Part shown: one piece after another, positions 1 to 9,364 of the stretch
How the letters are laid out: every line of letters begins with the position of its first letter
Numbering within the stretch: position 1 is the first letter of the stretch
DNA from: SHVO01 sp964576515
Lineage (GTDB): Bacteria > Pseudomonadota > Alphaproteobacteria > Rhodospirillales > Rhodospirillaceae
Reading direction: 5' to 3'
Assembly (NCBI GenBank): GCA_964576515.1
Contig: CAZNUW010000001.1
Span: 682,001-746,000, forward strand
DNA: 64,000 bases
Notes under the pieces: model-generated
What the model saw: the letters and a program-made list of their open reading frames with translations, nothing else
Databases searched by the model: none
What the model was told of the DNA's origin: nothing
Position numbers and translations under genes: made by a program

Positions 1-71
1 GCGGCAAACCCATCCAGATCAGCATGCAGATGATGAAGGTCGACGCCAAGAAGGGCGGCAGCCTCAATTAG
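1..71 (+). CDS. C-terminal end of an unidentified protein (partial)
   Basis: The only open plus-strand frame at the left edge runs from base 3 to a TAG at 69-71. It gives 22 residues ending in KVDAKKGGSLN. The start and most of the gene lie outside the window, so the family cannot be named. It is convergent with the EIIA-Ntr gene at 108-554, with only 36 bases between the two stops. The call rests on an in-frame stop and the compact spacing only. Confidence 0.4.
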   Translation, partial: GKPIQISMQMMKVDAKKGGSLN

Positions 72-107
72 AATCTGTTTCATCGGAATCGAAACGGACG
101 GGCGGAT

Positions 108-554
108 TTAAGCCGCGACCGCCGCGTAAATCTCCTTCGCATTCTCGGCGCGGCGTACCGCGCCGACGGTTTCAGGATCGCGCAGACGGCGCGAAATCGC
201 AGCCAGGCATGCAAGATGGGCGGACGTCGATTCCGTCGGCGTCAGGATCAAAAAGACGAGGTCCACCGGCGCGCCGTCGATCGCTGCGAAGTCCACAGCC
301 GGTTCAAGGCGGAAAAACATGCCGAAAACCTGGGCAAGGCCGGGAACACGCGCATGCGGAATAGCGATGCCGCCGCCGACGCCCGTGGACCCCAAGCGCT
401 CGCGCTGGAGCAACGCATCGGCGATACCGTTCTCATCGAGTTTCAATGCTACGGCGGCTCGCCGCGCGAGCTCGGCCAGCAGCGCCGCTTTATCCGGCGC
501 GGCCAACCCCGGCACGACATGACGCCGGTCAAGGATATCGCAGATCTTAAACAT
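108..554 (-). CDS. PTS EIIA-Ntr (PtsN-like) domain protein at the end of the kdp operon
   Basis: This 148-aa protein is a single PTS EIIA type-2 domain of the nitrogen-PTS class. Family members accept phosphate from NPr on a histidine and act as regulators, not sugar transporters. The phospho-acceptor motif GGIAIPHARV is intact, with the histidine at about residue 67. E. coli PtsN is 163 aa, so the domain is close to full length. I chose the ATG at 554 because it gives the family N-terminus and overlaps the kdpE stop by 8 bases (ATGTTTAA), which indicates translational coupling. The frame stays open upstream, but that part lies inside kdpE and is a shadow. In E. coli, dephosphorylated EIIA-Ntr binds and stimulates KdpD. 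A role as a dedicated KdpD partner here is inference. Confidence 0.88.
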   Translation of the reverse strand: MFKICDILDRRHVVPGLAAPDKAALLAELARRAAVALKLDENGIADALLQRERLGSTGVGGGIAIPHARVPGLAQVFGMFFRLEPAVDFAAIDGAPVDLVFLILTPTESTSAHLACLAAISRRLRDPETVGAVRRAENAKEIYAAVAA

Positions 555-1251
555 CGCCGTCGCGCGCAAGACGCAGGCGGTAACCAACACCCTGTTCAGT
601 CGAGATATGCCGTGGCCGCTCCGGATCGTCTTCGATCTTCTGACGAAGCTGGCGCACATAGATACGCAAGTACTGTACGTCCGTCTGCCCGCCCCATACG
701 TCGTTGATGATGAATTTATGAGTGAGCACCTTGCCGGCGTGAAGCACAAGCAACCGTAAAATATCGTATTCGCGCGGCGAGAGTTTGACTTCCTCGCCGC
801 GCACGCTGACGAAACGCCGCACCAGATCGACGCGCAGATTGCCGCTGACGAACTCAGGAGCGGTTCCATCCTGCTGCAGACGATGACGCAGCGCGGTGCG
901 GATGCGCGCAAGCAGCTCGTCGACCCCGAACGGTTTTGTCACATAGTCATCGGCCCCGAGGTCGAGCGCCTTCACTTTGCCGGCCTCGTCGGCGCGACTC
1001 GACAACACAATGATGGGGATATGGGACTTCGCCTCGCGCAGCCGCTGGATGACGTCGAATCCATGCAGATTCGGAAGACCGAGATCGAGCACCATTATAT
1101 CGACCGCGTTGCGTCCCAGGAGATTCAGCGCCTGCGCCCCATCTTCGGCTTCGAGCACCTGATAGCCTTGTGGCGTCAGGCTGGTCCGCAGCAGCTTGCG
1201 GATCGGCGGTTCGTCATCGACGACAAGAATCCTGACAGACGGTGCGTTCAT
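547..1251 (-). CDS. kdpE: KdpE response regulator
   Basis: A 234-aa OmpR/PhoB-type response regulator that activates the kdp promoter when phosphorylated by KdpD. The receiver has the acidic pocket VDDE near residue 11, the phospho-Asp at about 56 in VLDLGLP, and the conserved Lys in DDYVTKPFG. A winged-helix DNA-binding domain occupies the C-terminal ~100 residues and ends in the typical STEQGVGYRLR stretch. The ATG at 1251 overlaps the kdpD stop at 1248 as ATGA, which fixes the start; upstream in-frame residues lie inside kdpD. E. coli KdpE is 225 aa. The gene sits between kdpD and the EIIA-Ntr gene and is probably co-translated with both. Confidence 0.95.
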   Translation of the reverse strand: MNAPSVRILVVDDEPPIRKLLRTSLTPQGYQVLEAEDGAQALNLLGRNAVDIMVLDLGLPNLHGFDVIQRLREAKSHIPIIVLSSRADEAGKVKALDLGADDYVTKPFGVDELLARIRTALRHRLQQDGTAPEFVSGNLRVDLVRRFVSVRGEEVKLSPREYDILRLLVLHAGKVLTHKFIINDVWGGQTDVQYLRIYVRQLRQKIEDDPERPRHISTEQGVGYRLRLARDGDV

Positions 1252-3956
1252 GGCGTTTCGATGGAAACGGATTGTTCCGCGGGGATGGGTAACGTGATGG
1301 TGAAGGTGGCGCCCGGACGATCTTTCCGGTTCCCGGCGACAATAGCGCCTCCCATGGCCTCGACAAAGCCGCGGCAAATGGCCAGCCCCAGGCCGGTCCC
1401 GGCCCGGCGCCTGTCGCCGCTGTGCACGCGATAGAATTTGTCGAAGATGCGTTCGAGATCGGCCTCAGGGATGCCGTCGCCCTCGTCGGTGATGCGTAAT
1501 GTGGCGTGATTTCCGTCGTGACGCGCCGCGAGCGTAATCCGCGCCCCGTCCGGAGAGTATTTCGCGGCGTTATCGAACAGATTGAACAGCACCTGTTCGA
1601 ACAGAACAGGATCGAGGCGCAGCATTGGAAGGTCGCGGACGACATCGATGTCGACGGGGTGGTCGCCGATGACCTTCCGCGCGCGTTCGAGCGCGCTGCC
1701 GATTACATCCGCGATGTCTATGAGCTCGCCGCGCGGCACGATCTTTCCGGACTCGAGCCGGGTCATGTCGAGCAGATTGGCGATGAACCGGTTCAGACGT
1801 TCGGCCTCATCCTGGATGACACCCGCAAGTTCGATCTTGGCGTTCTCGTCCAACGTGTCGCGCAAGTTCCGGAGGCTGGTCGCGGCGCCAAGGATCGATG
1901 CCAGCGGCGTGCGGAGATCGTGCGAGATCGATGTAAGAAGCGCTGCGCGCAGACGCTCTGTCTCCGCTGTCAGGCGGGCTTGATCGATGTCTTTGGCCAA
2001 ACTGATGCGTTCGACCGCCAGGGCGGCTTGATCCACCAGGGCGTCCAGCAGCCGTCGACGGTCGGGCGTTAGCAGCGGCCCCTGCCGGTCGCTGTCGAGC
2101 CCGACGACCCCCACCAACCCGCGGCCGGTGCGCATCGGCAGGAACAACCAACTCACTCCTGGGAGCGTATCGGCGCCGCGTCCGGCTGAGCGGCCGTTCT
2201 CCCACGTCCACTTGGCGGCGGCGAAATCGGCTTCCGCCAACGTGTCCTCGGGCGGGTAACCCGCACGTACCGCGATAGCGCCGTCTTCGGGCAACAGCAG
2301 CACCACACGCACCTTGAGCATCGAGGCGATTTGGTAAGCCGTCGCCCAAAGGAGATCGTCAAGGATCACCGCCCCCGCGAGCTTGCGGCTAAAGGTATAT
2401 AACTCCTCGGTCGTGCGCGCGCGCTGGCTCGCGCTGATCGCCTGCGCGCGCATGCGTGCGGTGAGATTTCCCGTCACGACCGCCACCGCGATGAAGAAGA
2501 AAAGCGCCAGCATATTCTCGGGGTCGCCGATGGTGAACGTGTAGAGCGGCGGCAGGAAAAAGAAATTGTAGGCCAACGCGCTGGCGACCGCTGCGAAGAC
2601 GGACGGCCAGATGCCGTAGGTCACCGCACTGGCGAGCACCGCCGTCAGGAACACGAGGGAGAGGCTCGAGATCTCAAGAATCTGTTCAAGGCCAAGGCCG
2701 ATGACGGTAGCCGCCGCGACCAGACCAAGCGTCCCTGCGTGAGCGGCGAGCGCGAATCCTTCGCGTGCGGGTTCGGCGTCCTGATCCCCCTCTTCAGCGG
2801 TCCGCAGCGCCTTATCCTCGGCAATCACATGAACGCTGATGTCGCCGGCGCGGCGAATCAACTGATGCGTGACAGACCCCCGGGAGACCTCCGACCAGCG
2901 CGAACGCCGTGATTTCGCGATGACGATGTGTGTGACGTTGTTCGCGTGCGCGTAGTCGAGCACGCCGCTCGGGGCATCGGCCGCGGGAACGGTCAACACG
3001 TTCGCGCCGAGTTGTTCGGCCAAACGCAGGCATTCCGCAATACGACCCTTCTCCGCGTCCGACAAGCGAAGCGAACGGGAGGTTTCAACATGAATCGCCG
3101 TCCATGACGCGCGGAGCCGATCGGCCAGCCGGCGCGTATAGCGCACAAGGCCGAGACAGCTCGGTTGTTCGTTGACGCACACCAGGATGCGTTCGCCCGC
3201 CGCCCATGGCCCCGAAATGGCGTGCGCGCGCATATAGGTGACCATCTGGTCGTCGACGCGCTGGGCGGTCCGGCGTAGCGCGAGTTCGCGCAAGGCCGTG
3301 AGATTGCCCGGCATGAAGTAGTTCCGGACCGCGCGCTGCGCCTGTTCCGGCACATAGACCTTGCCCTCTTTCAGACGCTGAATGAGGTCTTCGGGCGTGA
3401 GATCGACAAGCTCGACATCGTCGGCCCGGTCGATGATGGAATCGGGCACCGTCTCACGCACGCGGATATGCGTGATCTTCGCGACGACGTCATTGAAGCT
3501 TTCGACGTGCTGGATATTGAGCGTGGTATAGACGTCGATCCCTGCGGCCAGCAGTTCCTCGACATCAAGGTAACGCTTCGGATGACGGCTGCCCGGCGCG
3601 TTCGTGTGCGCAAGTTCGTCCACCAGGACCAGTTTTGGCCGGCGCTTCAAAATCCCGTCGATATCCATCTCATCGAGGGCGCGGCCTTTGTAGTCGACCG
3701 GCCGGCGCGGGATCGTCTCCAACCCTTCCAGCAGCGCCTGGGTCTCTTTGCGGCCATGGGTCTCGACGACACCGACCACGATATCGACGCCGTCACGGCG
3801 TTTGGCTTGCGCGGAGCTCAGCATTTCGTACGTCTTGCCCACCCCCGGCGCCGCGCCCAGAAAGACCTTCAGGCGACCGCGCAAGTCCGCGGTCGCCTGT
3901 TTGAGAAGCGCATCGGGGGACGGCCTTGCGTCCCGGTCTCGTCTATCTTCCGCCAT
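1248..3956 (-). CDS. kdpD: KdpD sensor histidine kinase
   Basis: A 902-aa inner-membrane kinase that senses K+ limitation and phosphorylates KdpE. Domains in order are: the KdpD N-terminal ATP-binding domain with Walker A GAAPGVGKT at 34-42 and the signature DELAHTNAPGSRH at 113-125; a Usp-like domain at about 255-375; four transmembrane helices at about 405-500; a GAF-like region; a HisKA domain with SHDLRTPL and the phospho-His near 679; and an HATPase domain with the N box near 795 and a GTGLGL G box. The length matches E. coli KdpD (894 aa). It is separated from kdpC by the porin gene, so the sensor is expressed downstream of the pump and the porin. All key kinase residues appear intact. 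Confidence 0.96.
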   Translation of the reverse strand: MAEDRRDRDARPSPDALLKQATADLRGRLKVFLGAAPGVGKTYEMLSSAQAKRRDGVDIVVGVVETHGRKETQALLEGLETIPRRPVDYKGRALDEMDIDGILKRRPKLVLVDELAHTNAPGSRHPKRYLDVEELLAAGIDVYTTLNIQHVESFNDVVAKITHIRVRETVPDSIIDRADDVELVDLTPEDLIQRLKEGKVYVPEQAQRAVRNYFMPGNLTALRELALRRTAQRVDDQMVTYMRAHAISGPWAAGERILVCVNEQPSCLGLVRYTRRLADRLRASWTAIHVETSRSLRLSDAEKGRIAECLRLAEQLGANVLTVPAADAPSGVLDYAHANNVTHIVIAKSRRSRWSEVSRGSVTHQLIRRAGDISVHVIAEDKALRTAEEGDQDAEPAREGFALAAHAGTLGLVAAATVIGLGLEQILEISSLSLVFLTAVLASAVTYGIWPSVFAAVASALAYNFFFLPPLYTFTIGDPENMLALFFFIAVAVVTGNLTARMRAQAISASQRARTTEELYTFSRKLAGAVILDDLLWATAYQIASMLKVRVVLLLPEDGAIAVRAGYPPEDTLAEADFAAAKWTWENGRSAGRGADTLPGVSWLFLPMRTGRGLVGVVGLDSDRQGPLLTPDRRRLLDALVDQAALAVERISLAKDIDQARLTAETERLRAALLTSISHDLRTPLASILGAATSLRNLRDTLDENAKIELAGVIQDEAERLNRFIANLLDMTRLESGKIVPRGELIDIADVIGSALERARKVIGDHPVDIDVVRDLPMLRLDPVLFEQVLFNLFDNAAKYSPDGARITLAARHDGNHATLRITDEGDGIPEADLERIFDKFYRVHSGDRRRAGTGLGLAICRGFVEAMGGAIVAGNRKDRPGATFTITLPIPAEQSVSIETP

Positions 3957-4015
3957 CTCACTCCTTGGCGTATCCGCGGCGGGAGTCTAGTCCTCCCGCC
4001 ACACAAGCACAGCAG

Positions 4016-4774
4016 CTAAAACGTCCTGGCCAGAGTTGCGACGACCTTCGAGCCGCACCAGCGCTTGCCGTTGGCCGCGGGGCATTCGCCGGCGATATCG
4101 GTATCGTAGTAGCGGACGTCGATGTTGAACCAGTTGTTCACATTGGCTTTCGCGCCAATGTTCCAATCCAGATAATCCGGGAACAAGGCCGCCGGCGTAT
4201 GGCCCCGATCGAGGAAATAGGAGTTCAAACCACCGCTGATGCTGAAGACGTTGCCGAGCGGCACGGTAACGCCGCTCGTCAGGTAGGTCGCCGGCCCGGT
4301 GCTCCCGGTATTATCCGGTGAATAGTAGAGCCCGAGGTTCACCGTGGCCGAGCCGAAGTCGTAAGCCGCCTTACCGAAGACTTCCCAATAGTCGTAGTTC
4401 AACGATCCGGCCGCGCCGGGATAGGCGTAGTAAATTACGCCGACATTGTACGACAGCGCGTCGTTGATCTTGCCCGCATAGCCGGCATAGAGATCTATCT
4501 CTGCGCTGGCCTCGTCGTTGTCTTGGAAGTCGAGGGTCGACCCCCAAACGCCGAAGTGGAACCCCGCGCCGGTGTCCCAGTCGAGACCACCTTGGACCGC
4601 GATTTCATTGTTGGTCTGCGAGATTCCGCGGAACACATAGTCCGACGTGATGGCCACGTTGGCCGCGAAACTTCCAGGGAGCCAGCTTTCAGCGGGCGTG
4701 TCCTCCGCGGCGAAAGCACTAGTGCACAGGCCGGCGGCAACGAGCGAGGCCGCGACTCCCAAACGTGCGATCAA
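4016..4774 (-). CDS. TorF-family putative porin (outer-membrane beta-barrel)
   Basis: A 252-aa exported protein with a clear signal peptide ending near SAFA-AED. The mature part is rich in alternating aromatic/polar strands and ends in the terminal aromatic RTF typical of outer-membrane barrels. The start ITSDYVFRGISQ and the WGSTLDF stretch are characteristic of the TIGR02001/TorF family of small putative porins. A GTG at 4783 would sit directly against the ribosome-binding site. The TTG at 4774 has AAGGAG eight bases upstream and gives MIARLG plus a normal signal peptide, so I prefer it. The gene lies between kdpC and kdpD in the same direction, which suggests a role in getting K+ or another solute across the outer membrane. 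That role is inference. Confidence 0.82.
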   Translation of the reverse strand: MIARLGVAASLVAAGLCTSAFAAEDTPAESWLPGSFAANVAITSDYVFRGISQTNNEIAVQGGLDWDTGAGFHFGVWGSTLDFQDNDEASAEIDLYAGYAGKINDALSYNVGVIYYAYPGAAGSLNYDYWEVFGKAAYDFGSATVNLGLYYSPDNTGSTGPATYLTSGVTVPLGNVFSISGGLNSYFLDRGHTPAALFPDYLDWNIGAKANVNNWFNIDVRYYDTDIAGECPAANGKRWCGSKVVATLARTF

Positions 4775-4810
4775 GGGTAACACTCCTTATATGATGTAAG
4801 CGTAGGCGGC

Positions 4811-5410
4811 CTATGAAAGGCCGTCCAAGGCGAGATTGATTTTGAGAACGTTTACGCGCGGTTCGCCAAATAGGCCGAGCGTTCTGCCTTCGGTATATTC
4901 ATCCACAAGTCGGCGAATACGATCCTCGGGCAGACCACGCGTTCTGGCGACGCGTGGAATTTGAAACTGTGCGGCCGCCGGTGAGATATGCGGGTCGAGA
5001 CCGCTGGCGGTCGACGTGACGAGGTCGACGGGAATCGACATGTTGGGGTTCTCTTTCTTCAGGCGCGCCACGTCGGTCTTGATACGATCCATCAGTGCGG
5101 CCGAGGTTGGGCCCAGGTTCGACCCCGACGAGTTCGCGGCGTTGTAGGGAACCGAGGTCGTCGTCGACGGGTCGCCCGGATCGGGTCCACTCGTCGCCGA
5201 AGGACGACCCTGGAAGTATTTCGGATCGGAGAAGCTTTGACCGAGCAATTCCGAGCCGATGATGCTTCCATTTTTCTCGATCAAGCTGCCGTCGGCTTGC
5301 CGTGGAAACAGGGTTTGTGCGATGCCGGTCATGCCGAGCGGATAGAACAGGCCCGTGATGACCGTAAGCGCCACAATCGAGACGAACGCGGGGCGAAAAT
5401 GACTAAGCAT
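4811..5410 (-). CDS. kdpC: KdpC subunit of the potassium-transporting ATPase
   Basis: A 199-aa subunit of the KdpFABC pump. KdpC is anchored by one N-terminal helix (about residues 8-28), and its periplasmic domain stabilises the complex and raises its ATP affinity. Family hallmarks are visible: the FRPAFVSIVALTVITGLFYPL helix, the SELLGQSFSDPKYFQGRPSAT stretch and SGLDPHISPAAA. The start at 5410 follows AAGGAG, and the stop of kdpB lies 11 bases upstream. The length agrees with the family (about 190 aa). It is followed by the porin gene after 36 bases, so read-through is likely. Confidence 0.95.
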   Translation of the reverse strand: MLSHFRPAFVSIVALTVITGLFYPLGMTGIAQTLFPRQADGSLIEKNGSIIGSELLGQSFSDPKYFQGRPSATSGPDPGDPSTTTSVPYNAANSSGSNLGPTSAALMDRIKTDVARLKKENPNMSIPVDLVTSTASGLDPHISPAAAQFQIPRVARTRGLPEDRIRRLVDEYTEGRTLGLFGEPRVNVLKINLALDGLS

Positions 5411-5421
5411 GGCGTTTCTCC

Positions 5422-7485
5422 TTAAGCGAGGCCAAGGGCCGACACGACGACGTCGATCGCTTTGATGCCGATGAAGGGCACGATCAGTCCCCCGAGACCA
5501 TAAACAAGAAGATTACGACGCAGGATGTTGGCCGCGCCGACCGGACGATACGCGACGCCTTTCAACGAAAGCGGGATCAAAGCAACAATGATCAGCGCAT
5601 TGAAAACGATCGCCGACAGGATGGCGCTCTCCGGCGTCGAAAGGTTCATCACGTTCAGCGCCTGAAGCTGCGGATAGAATGCTAGGAACATGGCGGGGAT
5701 GATGGCGAAGTACTTCGCGACGTCGTTGGCGATCGAGAACGTGGTCAAGGCGCCGCGTGTCATCAGGAGTTGTTTGCCGATCTCGACGACCTCGATGAGC
5801 TTCGTCGGATCGCTGTCCAGATCCACCATGTTCCCGGCTTCGCGAGCTGCCATGGTGCCGGTGTTCATCGCGACGCCAACGTCCGCCTGCGCCAATGCAG
5901 GCGCATCGTTCGTGCCGTCCCCGCACATCGCCACCAACTTGCCCTTGGCCTGCTCGTCGCGGATGAGTTTCAGCTTGGTTTCCGGTGTCGCCTGCGCGAG
6001 AAAGTCGTCGACCCCCGCTTCGGCGGCGATGGCGGTCGCGGTCAAGGGATTGTCGCCGGTGATCATGATCGTGCGGATGCCCATCTTGCGCAGGGCGGCG
6101 AAACGCTCGCGGATACCGCCTTTCACGATGTCCTTGAGTTGGATCACCCCCAGGAGACGGCGACCGTGCGCAACCGCGAGCGGTGTGCCGCCGGCTTTCG
6201 CGATACCTTCGGCGATGCCCTGGAGTTCACGCTCCGCCGGATCGCCGAAGACCTGGGTGAACGCAAGGACGGCGTCGACAGCACCTTTACGGCTGTGCGT
6301 CCCGTCCATATCGATCCCACTGAGACGCGTCTGCGCGGTGAACGGGATGAACTTGGCATGAAGCTGCGCCATATCGCGCGCACGAATGCCGTATTTTTCC
6401 TTCGCCAGAACGACGATAGACCGGCCTTCAGGCGTTTCATCGGACAGCGACGCCAACTGCGCGGCATCCGCCAGCTCGCGTTCGCTCACGCCCGTCAGCG
6501 GCACGAACTCCGTCGCCTGACGATTGCCGAGGGTGATGGTTCCCGTCTTGTCGAGCAACAGCGTGTCGACGTCGCCCGCGGCTTCCACCGCGCGGCCCGA
6601 CATCGCAAGCACGTTGAAGCGCACAAGACGATCCATCCCCGCGATCCCGATCGCCGAAAGCAACGCGCCAATCGTGGTCGGGATCAAGGTGACGAAAAGC
6701 GCAACGAGAACGAGGACGGAAATGCCGCCCCCGGCGTAAATCGCGAAACTCGGGATTGAGGCAACGGCGAAGACGAAGATCAACGTCATGCCCGCGAGCA
6801 GGATATTGAGCGCGATTTCGTTCGGGGTCTTCTGGCGTTGCGCGCCTTCGACCAGCGCGATCATACGGTCGATGAAGGTGGATCCCGGCGCCGCCGTGAT
6901 TCTCACCTTGATACGATCCGAGATCACAGTGGTGCCGCCGGTGACGGCCGACCGATCACCACCGCTTTCACGGATGACAGGTGCGCTTTCGCCGGTGATC
7001 GCCGCCTCGTTCACCGAAGCAACGCCTTCGATGACTTCGCCGTCACTGGGGATAAGATCACCCGCTTCAACCAGGACGACATCACCGGGTTTCAAGGAGG
7101 TGGCCGGCGCCTGTCGCCACTGGGCGGCATTGATGTTGGCCAGAAGTTTCGCGGTGGTTTCCGTCTTCGTCTTCCGTAAGGTCGCAGCCTGGGCCTTACC
7201 ACGCCCCTCGGCGACGGCTTCGGCGAAGTTTGCGAACAAAACCGTAAACCACAGCCACATGTTGATCTGGAACGCGAAGCCGAGGTTATCGCCTCCCGTC
7301 GCCAGATCCCGGATAAACAAGATGGTGGTGAGCATGGCGACGACTTCCACCACGAACATCACCGGGTTCTTGATCATAACCGCCGGGTTCAACTTCTTGA
7401 ACGCCGCCACCACGGCCGGCCCGAGGATTTTCGCGTCGCCGAGGGTCGCAATTGGCGTGCGGGTGCGAGGTTTAGAGAGGTCCAT
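5422..7485 (-). CDS. kdpB: KdpB catalytic subunit of the potassium-transporting ATPase
   Basis: A 687-aa P-type (P1A) ATPase subunit that hydrolyses ATP to drive K+ uptake. The phosphorylation motif DKTGT is present with the Asp at about 312. The TGES actuator loop is at 164-167; its Ser matches the serine whose phosphorylation inhibits the E. coli pump. GDGTNDAPALAQADVG marks the P-domain hinge. Hydrophobic helices lie near 40-60, 75-90, 225-280 and in the last 100 residues. It lies 18 bases downstream of kdpA and 11 upstream of kdpC in a tight operon. No key residue is missing. Confidence 0.97.
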   Translation of the reverse strand: MDLSKPRTRTPIATLGDAKILGPAVVAAFKKLNPAVMIKNPVMFVVEVVAMLTTILFIRDLATGGDNLGFAFQINMWLWFTVLFANFAEAVAEGRGKAQAATLRKTKTETTAKLLANINAAQWRQAPATSLKPGDVVLVEAGDLIPSDGEVIEGVASVNEAAITGESAPVIRESGGDRSAVTGGTTVISDRIKVRITAAPGSTFIDRMIALVEGAQRQKTPNEIALNILLAGMTLIFVFAVASIPSFAIYAGGGISVLVLVALFVTLIPTTIGALLSAIGIAGMDRLVRFNVLAMSGRAVEAAGDVDTLLLDKTGTITLGNRQATEFVPLTGVSERELADAAQLASLSDETPEGRSIVVLAKEKYGIRARDMAQLHAKFIPFTAQTRLSGIDMDGTHSRKGAVDAVLAFTQVFGDPAERELQGIAEGIAKAGGTPLAVAHGRRLLGVIQLKDIVKGGIRERFAALRKMGIRTIMITGDNPLTATAIAAEAGVDDFLAQATPETKLKLIRDEQAKGKLVAMCGDGTNDAPALAQADVGVAMNTGTMAAREAGNMVDLDSDPTKLIEVVEIGKQLLMTRGALTTFSIANDVAKYFAIIPAMFLAFYPQLQALNVMNLSTPESAILSAIVFNALIIVALIPLSLKGVAYRPVGAANILRRNLLVYGLGGLIVPFIGIKAIDVVVSALGLA

Positions 7486-7503
7486 GGGTGTTACTCTGGC
7501 TGA

Positions 7504-9231
7504 TTAGAAGATTTGACCGGCGAGCATGGCGAAGTGCTCGACCAGCGGCCCAACCGCGAGGGCGGGGAAGAAGGTCAGGCCGCCGATGATCAAGATCACG
7601 CCGATCAAGAGGCCGACCCACAAAGGTCCGGTGGTGGGGAACGTCCCGGACGAAACCGGCACGACCTTCTTGGCGGCCAACGAGCCCGCCAACGCCATCA
7701 TCGGTACGATCATCAGGAAGCGCCCGATGAGCATCGCAAACCCAAGCGTCAGGTTGTAGAAGGGCGTGTTGGCGGAGATGCCCGCGAAGGCGCTGCCGTT
7801 GTTCGCCGTAGCCGACGTATAAGTGTAGAGAATCTCCGAGAACCCGTGCGGACCCATGTTGGCGCGGCTCGCAGTACCGACCTCGAGGACGACGGCAAGC
7901 GCGGTGAAGCCCAACATCGCGAGCGGCAGAACGAGGATCGCCAACATCGCCATTTTTACGTCCTTGGTTTCAACCTTTTTGCCGACGTATTCGGGCGTGC
8001 GGCCAACCATCAAGCCGGCGACAAAAACGCCGATGATCGCGAACAGGAGCATGCCGTAGAGACCCGCGCCGACACCGCCGACGATGATCTCGCCGAGTTC
8101 CATATTGATAAGAGGGATCATTCCGCCCAGCGGCGTAAAACTGTCGTGCATCGCATTGACAGCGCCGCAGGACGCCGCGGTGGTCACGGTGGCGAACAAA
8201 GCCGAGTTGGCGATACCGAAGCGAACTTCCTTGCCTTCCATATTGCCGCCCGGCGCAAGCGCCGAATTCGCCTGGTCGATACCGATCGCAGTGAACGCGG
8301 GATTGCCGGAGCTTTCCGACCAGTAGGCCGCGGTGACGTCGCTGATGAACAGCACGCCCATCACCGCAAGCACCGCCCAACCCTGACGTTGATCGCCCAC
8401 CATGCGCCCAAAAACGTTCGTGAGCGCGGCGCCCAGCGAAAAGATCAGCACCATCTGCACGAAGTTGGTGAATGCGTTCGGGTTCTCGAACGGATGCGAT
8501 GAGTTGGCGTTGAAGAAACCACCGCCGTTGGTGCCCAGCATCTTGATCACTTCCTGGGACGCCACCGGTCCTTGTGCGATCATCTGGCGCGCGCCTTCCA
8601 GCGTCGTCGCTTCGGTGTAGGCGTTGAAATTCTGCGGCACGCCCTGCCAGACGAAGAACAAACCGACGACGATCGAGATCGGAAGCAGGACGTAGAGCGT
8701 CGCGCGGGTCAAATCGATCCAAAAGCTGCCGATGGTCGTCGCCGACCGGCGCGCAAACCCACGCACGAGCGCAATGGCCAACGCCATCCCCGTGGCAGCC
8801 GACACAAAATTCTGCACGGAAAGGCCCGCCATCTGCGTGAGATAGCTCATGGTCGATTCCGGTACATAGGATTGCCAGTTGGTATTGGTGACGAAGCTAA
8901 CCGCCGTGTTGAACGCCAGTGTGGGTTCGACGCCGGAAAGCCCCCGGGGGTTGGCCGGCAAAAAGCCCTGCAGGCGTTGCAAGCTGTAAAGCGCGACAAA
9001 GCCGGCCATGCTGAAGAACAGCATCGCTGTGGCGTACGAGAGCCAGTGTTGCTCGTGTTTCTCGGTAATTCCGCACAAGCGGTAGATTCCGCGCTCGATC
9101 GGCCCCAACACAGGCGACAGGAACGTGCGGTCGCCGTTGAAAACCCGGGTCATATAGGCGCCCAGCGGCTTTACGAGCAGCAGAACGGCCACACAGTAGA
9201 GAATGATTTGAATCCAGCCGATGCCGGTCAT
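7504..9231 (-). CDS. kdpA: KdpA potassium-binding and translocating subunit
   Basis: A 575-aa polytopic membrane protein of the Trk/SKT superfamily. It forms the K+ selectivity filter of KdpFABC. Filter-type stretches are visible, such as SFVTNTNWQSY, LGTNGGGFFNANSSHPFENP and SATANNGSAFAG. About ten hydrophobic segments span the protein. I chose the ATG at 9231 (MTGIGWIQI) because it gives the family N-terminus and is preceded by a purine-rich GGAAAGGAGG-type region; codons upstream in frame are extension only. kdpF ends 34 bases upstream and kdpB starts 18 bases downstream. Confidence 0.97.
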   Translation of the reverse strand: MTGIGWIQIILYCVAVLLLVKPLGAYMTRVFNGDRTFLSPVLGPIERGIYRLCGITEKHEQHWLSYATAMLFFSMAGFVALYSLQRLQGFLPANPRGLSGVEPTLAFNTAVSFVTNTNWQSYVPESTMSYLTQMAGLSVQNFVSAATGMALAIALVRGFARRSATTIGSFWIDLTRATLYVLLPISIVVGLFFVWQGVPQNFNAYTEATTLEGARQMIAQGPVASQEVIKMLGTNGGGFFNANSSHPFENPNAFTNFVQMVLIFSLGAALTNVFGRMVGDQRQGWAVLAVMGVLFISDVTAAYWSESSGNPAFTAIGIDQANSALAPGGNMEGKEVRFGIANSALFATVTTAASCGAVNAMHDSFTPLGGMIPLINMELGEIIVGGVGAGLYGMLLFAIIGVFVAGLMVGRTPEYVGKKVETKDVKMAMLAILVLPLAMLGFTALAVVLEVGTASRANMGPHGFSEILYTYTSATANNGSAFAGISANTPFYNLTLGFAMLIGRFLMIVPMMALAGSLAAKKVVPVSSGTFPTTGPLWVGLLIGVILIIGGLTFFPALAVGPLVEHFAMLAGQIF

Positions 9232-9265
9232 GGGAGAGTTCCTGGAAAGGAGGAAGCCGGACGCG

Positions 9266-9355
9266 CTAGAAGCGCTCGGGACGCACGAGGGCGTAAACGA
9301 GGTAGATGAGGAGGCCGACGACAACGATCGCGGCCAGGGCATAGTCGAGGATCAT
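9266..9355 (-). CDS. kdpF: KdpF stabilising subunit (29 aa)
   Basis: A very short gene encoding one transmembrane helix with an LLIYLVYALVRPERF C-terminus. The LVYALxRPERF ending is the KdpF signature, and the position directly before kdpA is the conserved one. KdpF (29 aa in E. coli) binds at the KdpA/KdpB interface and stabilises the complex. The ATG at 9355 is preceded by AGGAAC at a suitable distance. The gene starts 9 bases after the stop of the 27-aa peptide gene upstream. Confidence 0.9.
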   Translation of the reverse strand: MILDYALAAIVVVGLLIYLVYALVRPERF

Positions 9356-9364
9356 GCCGAGTTC

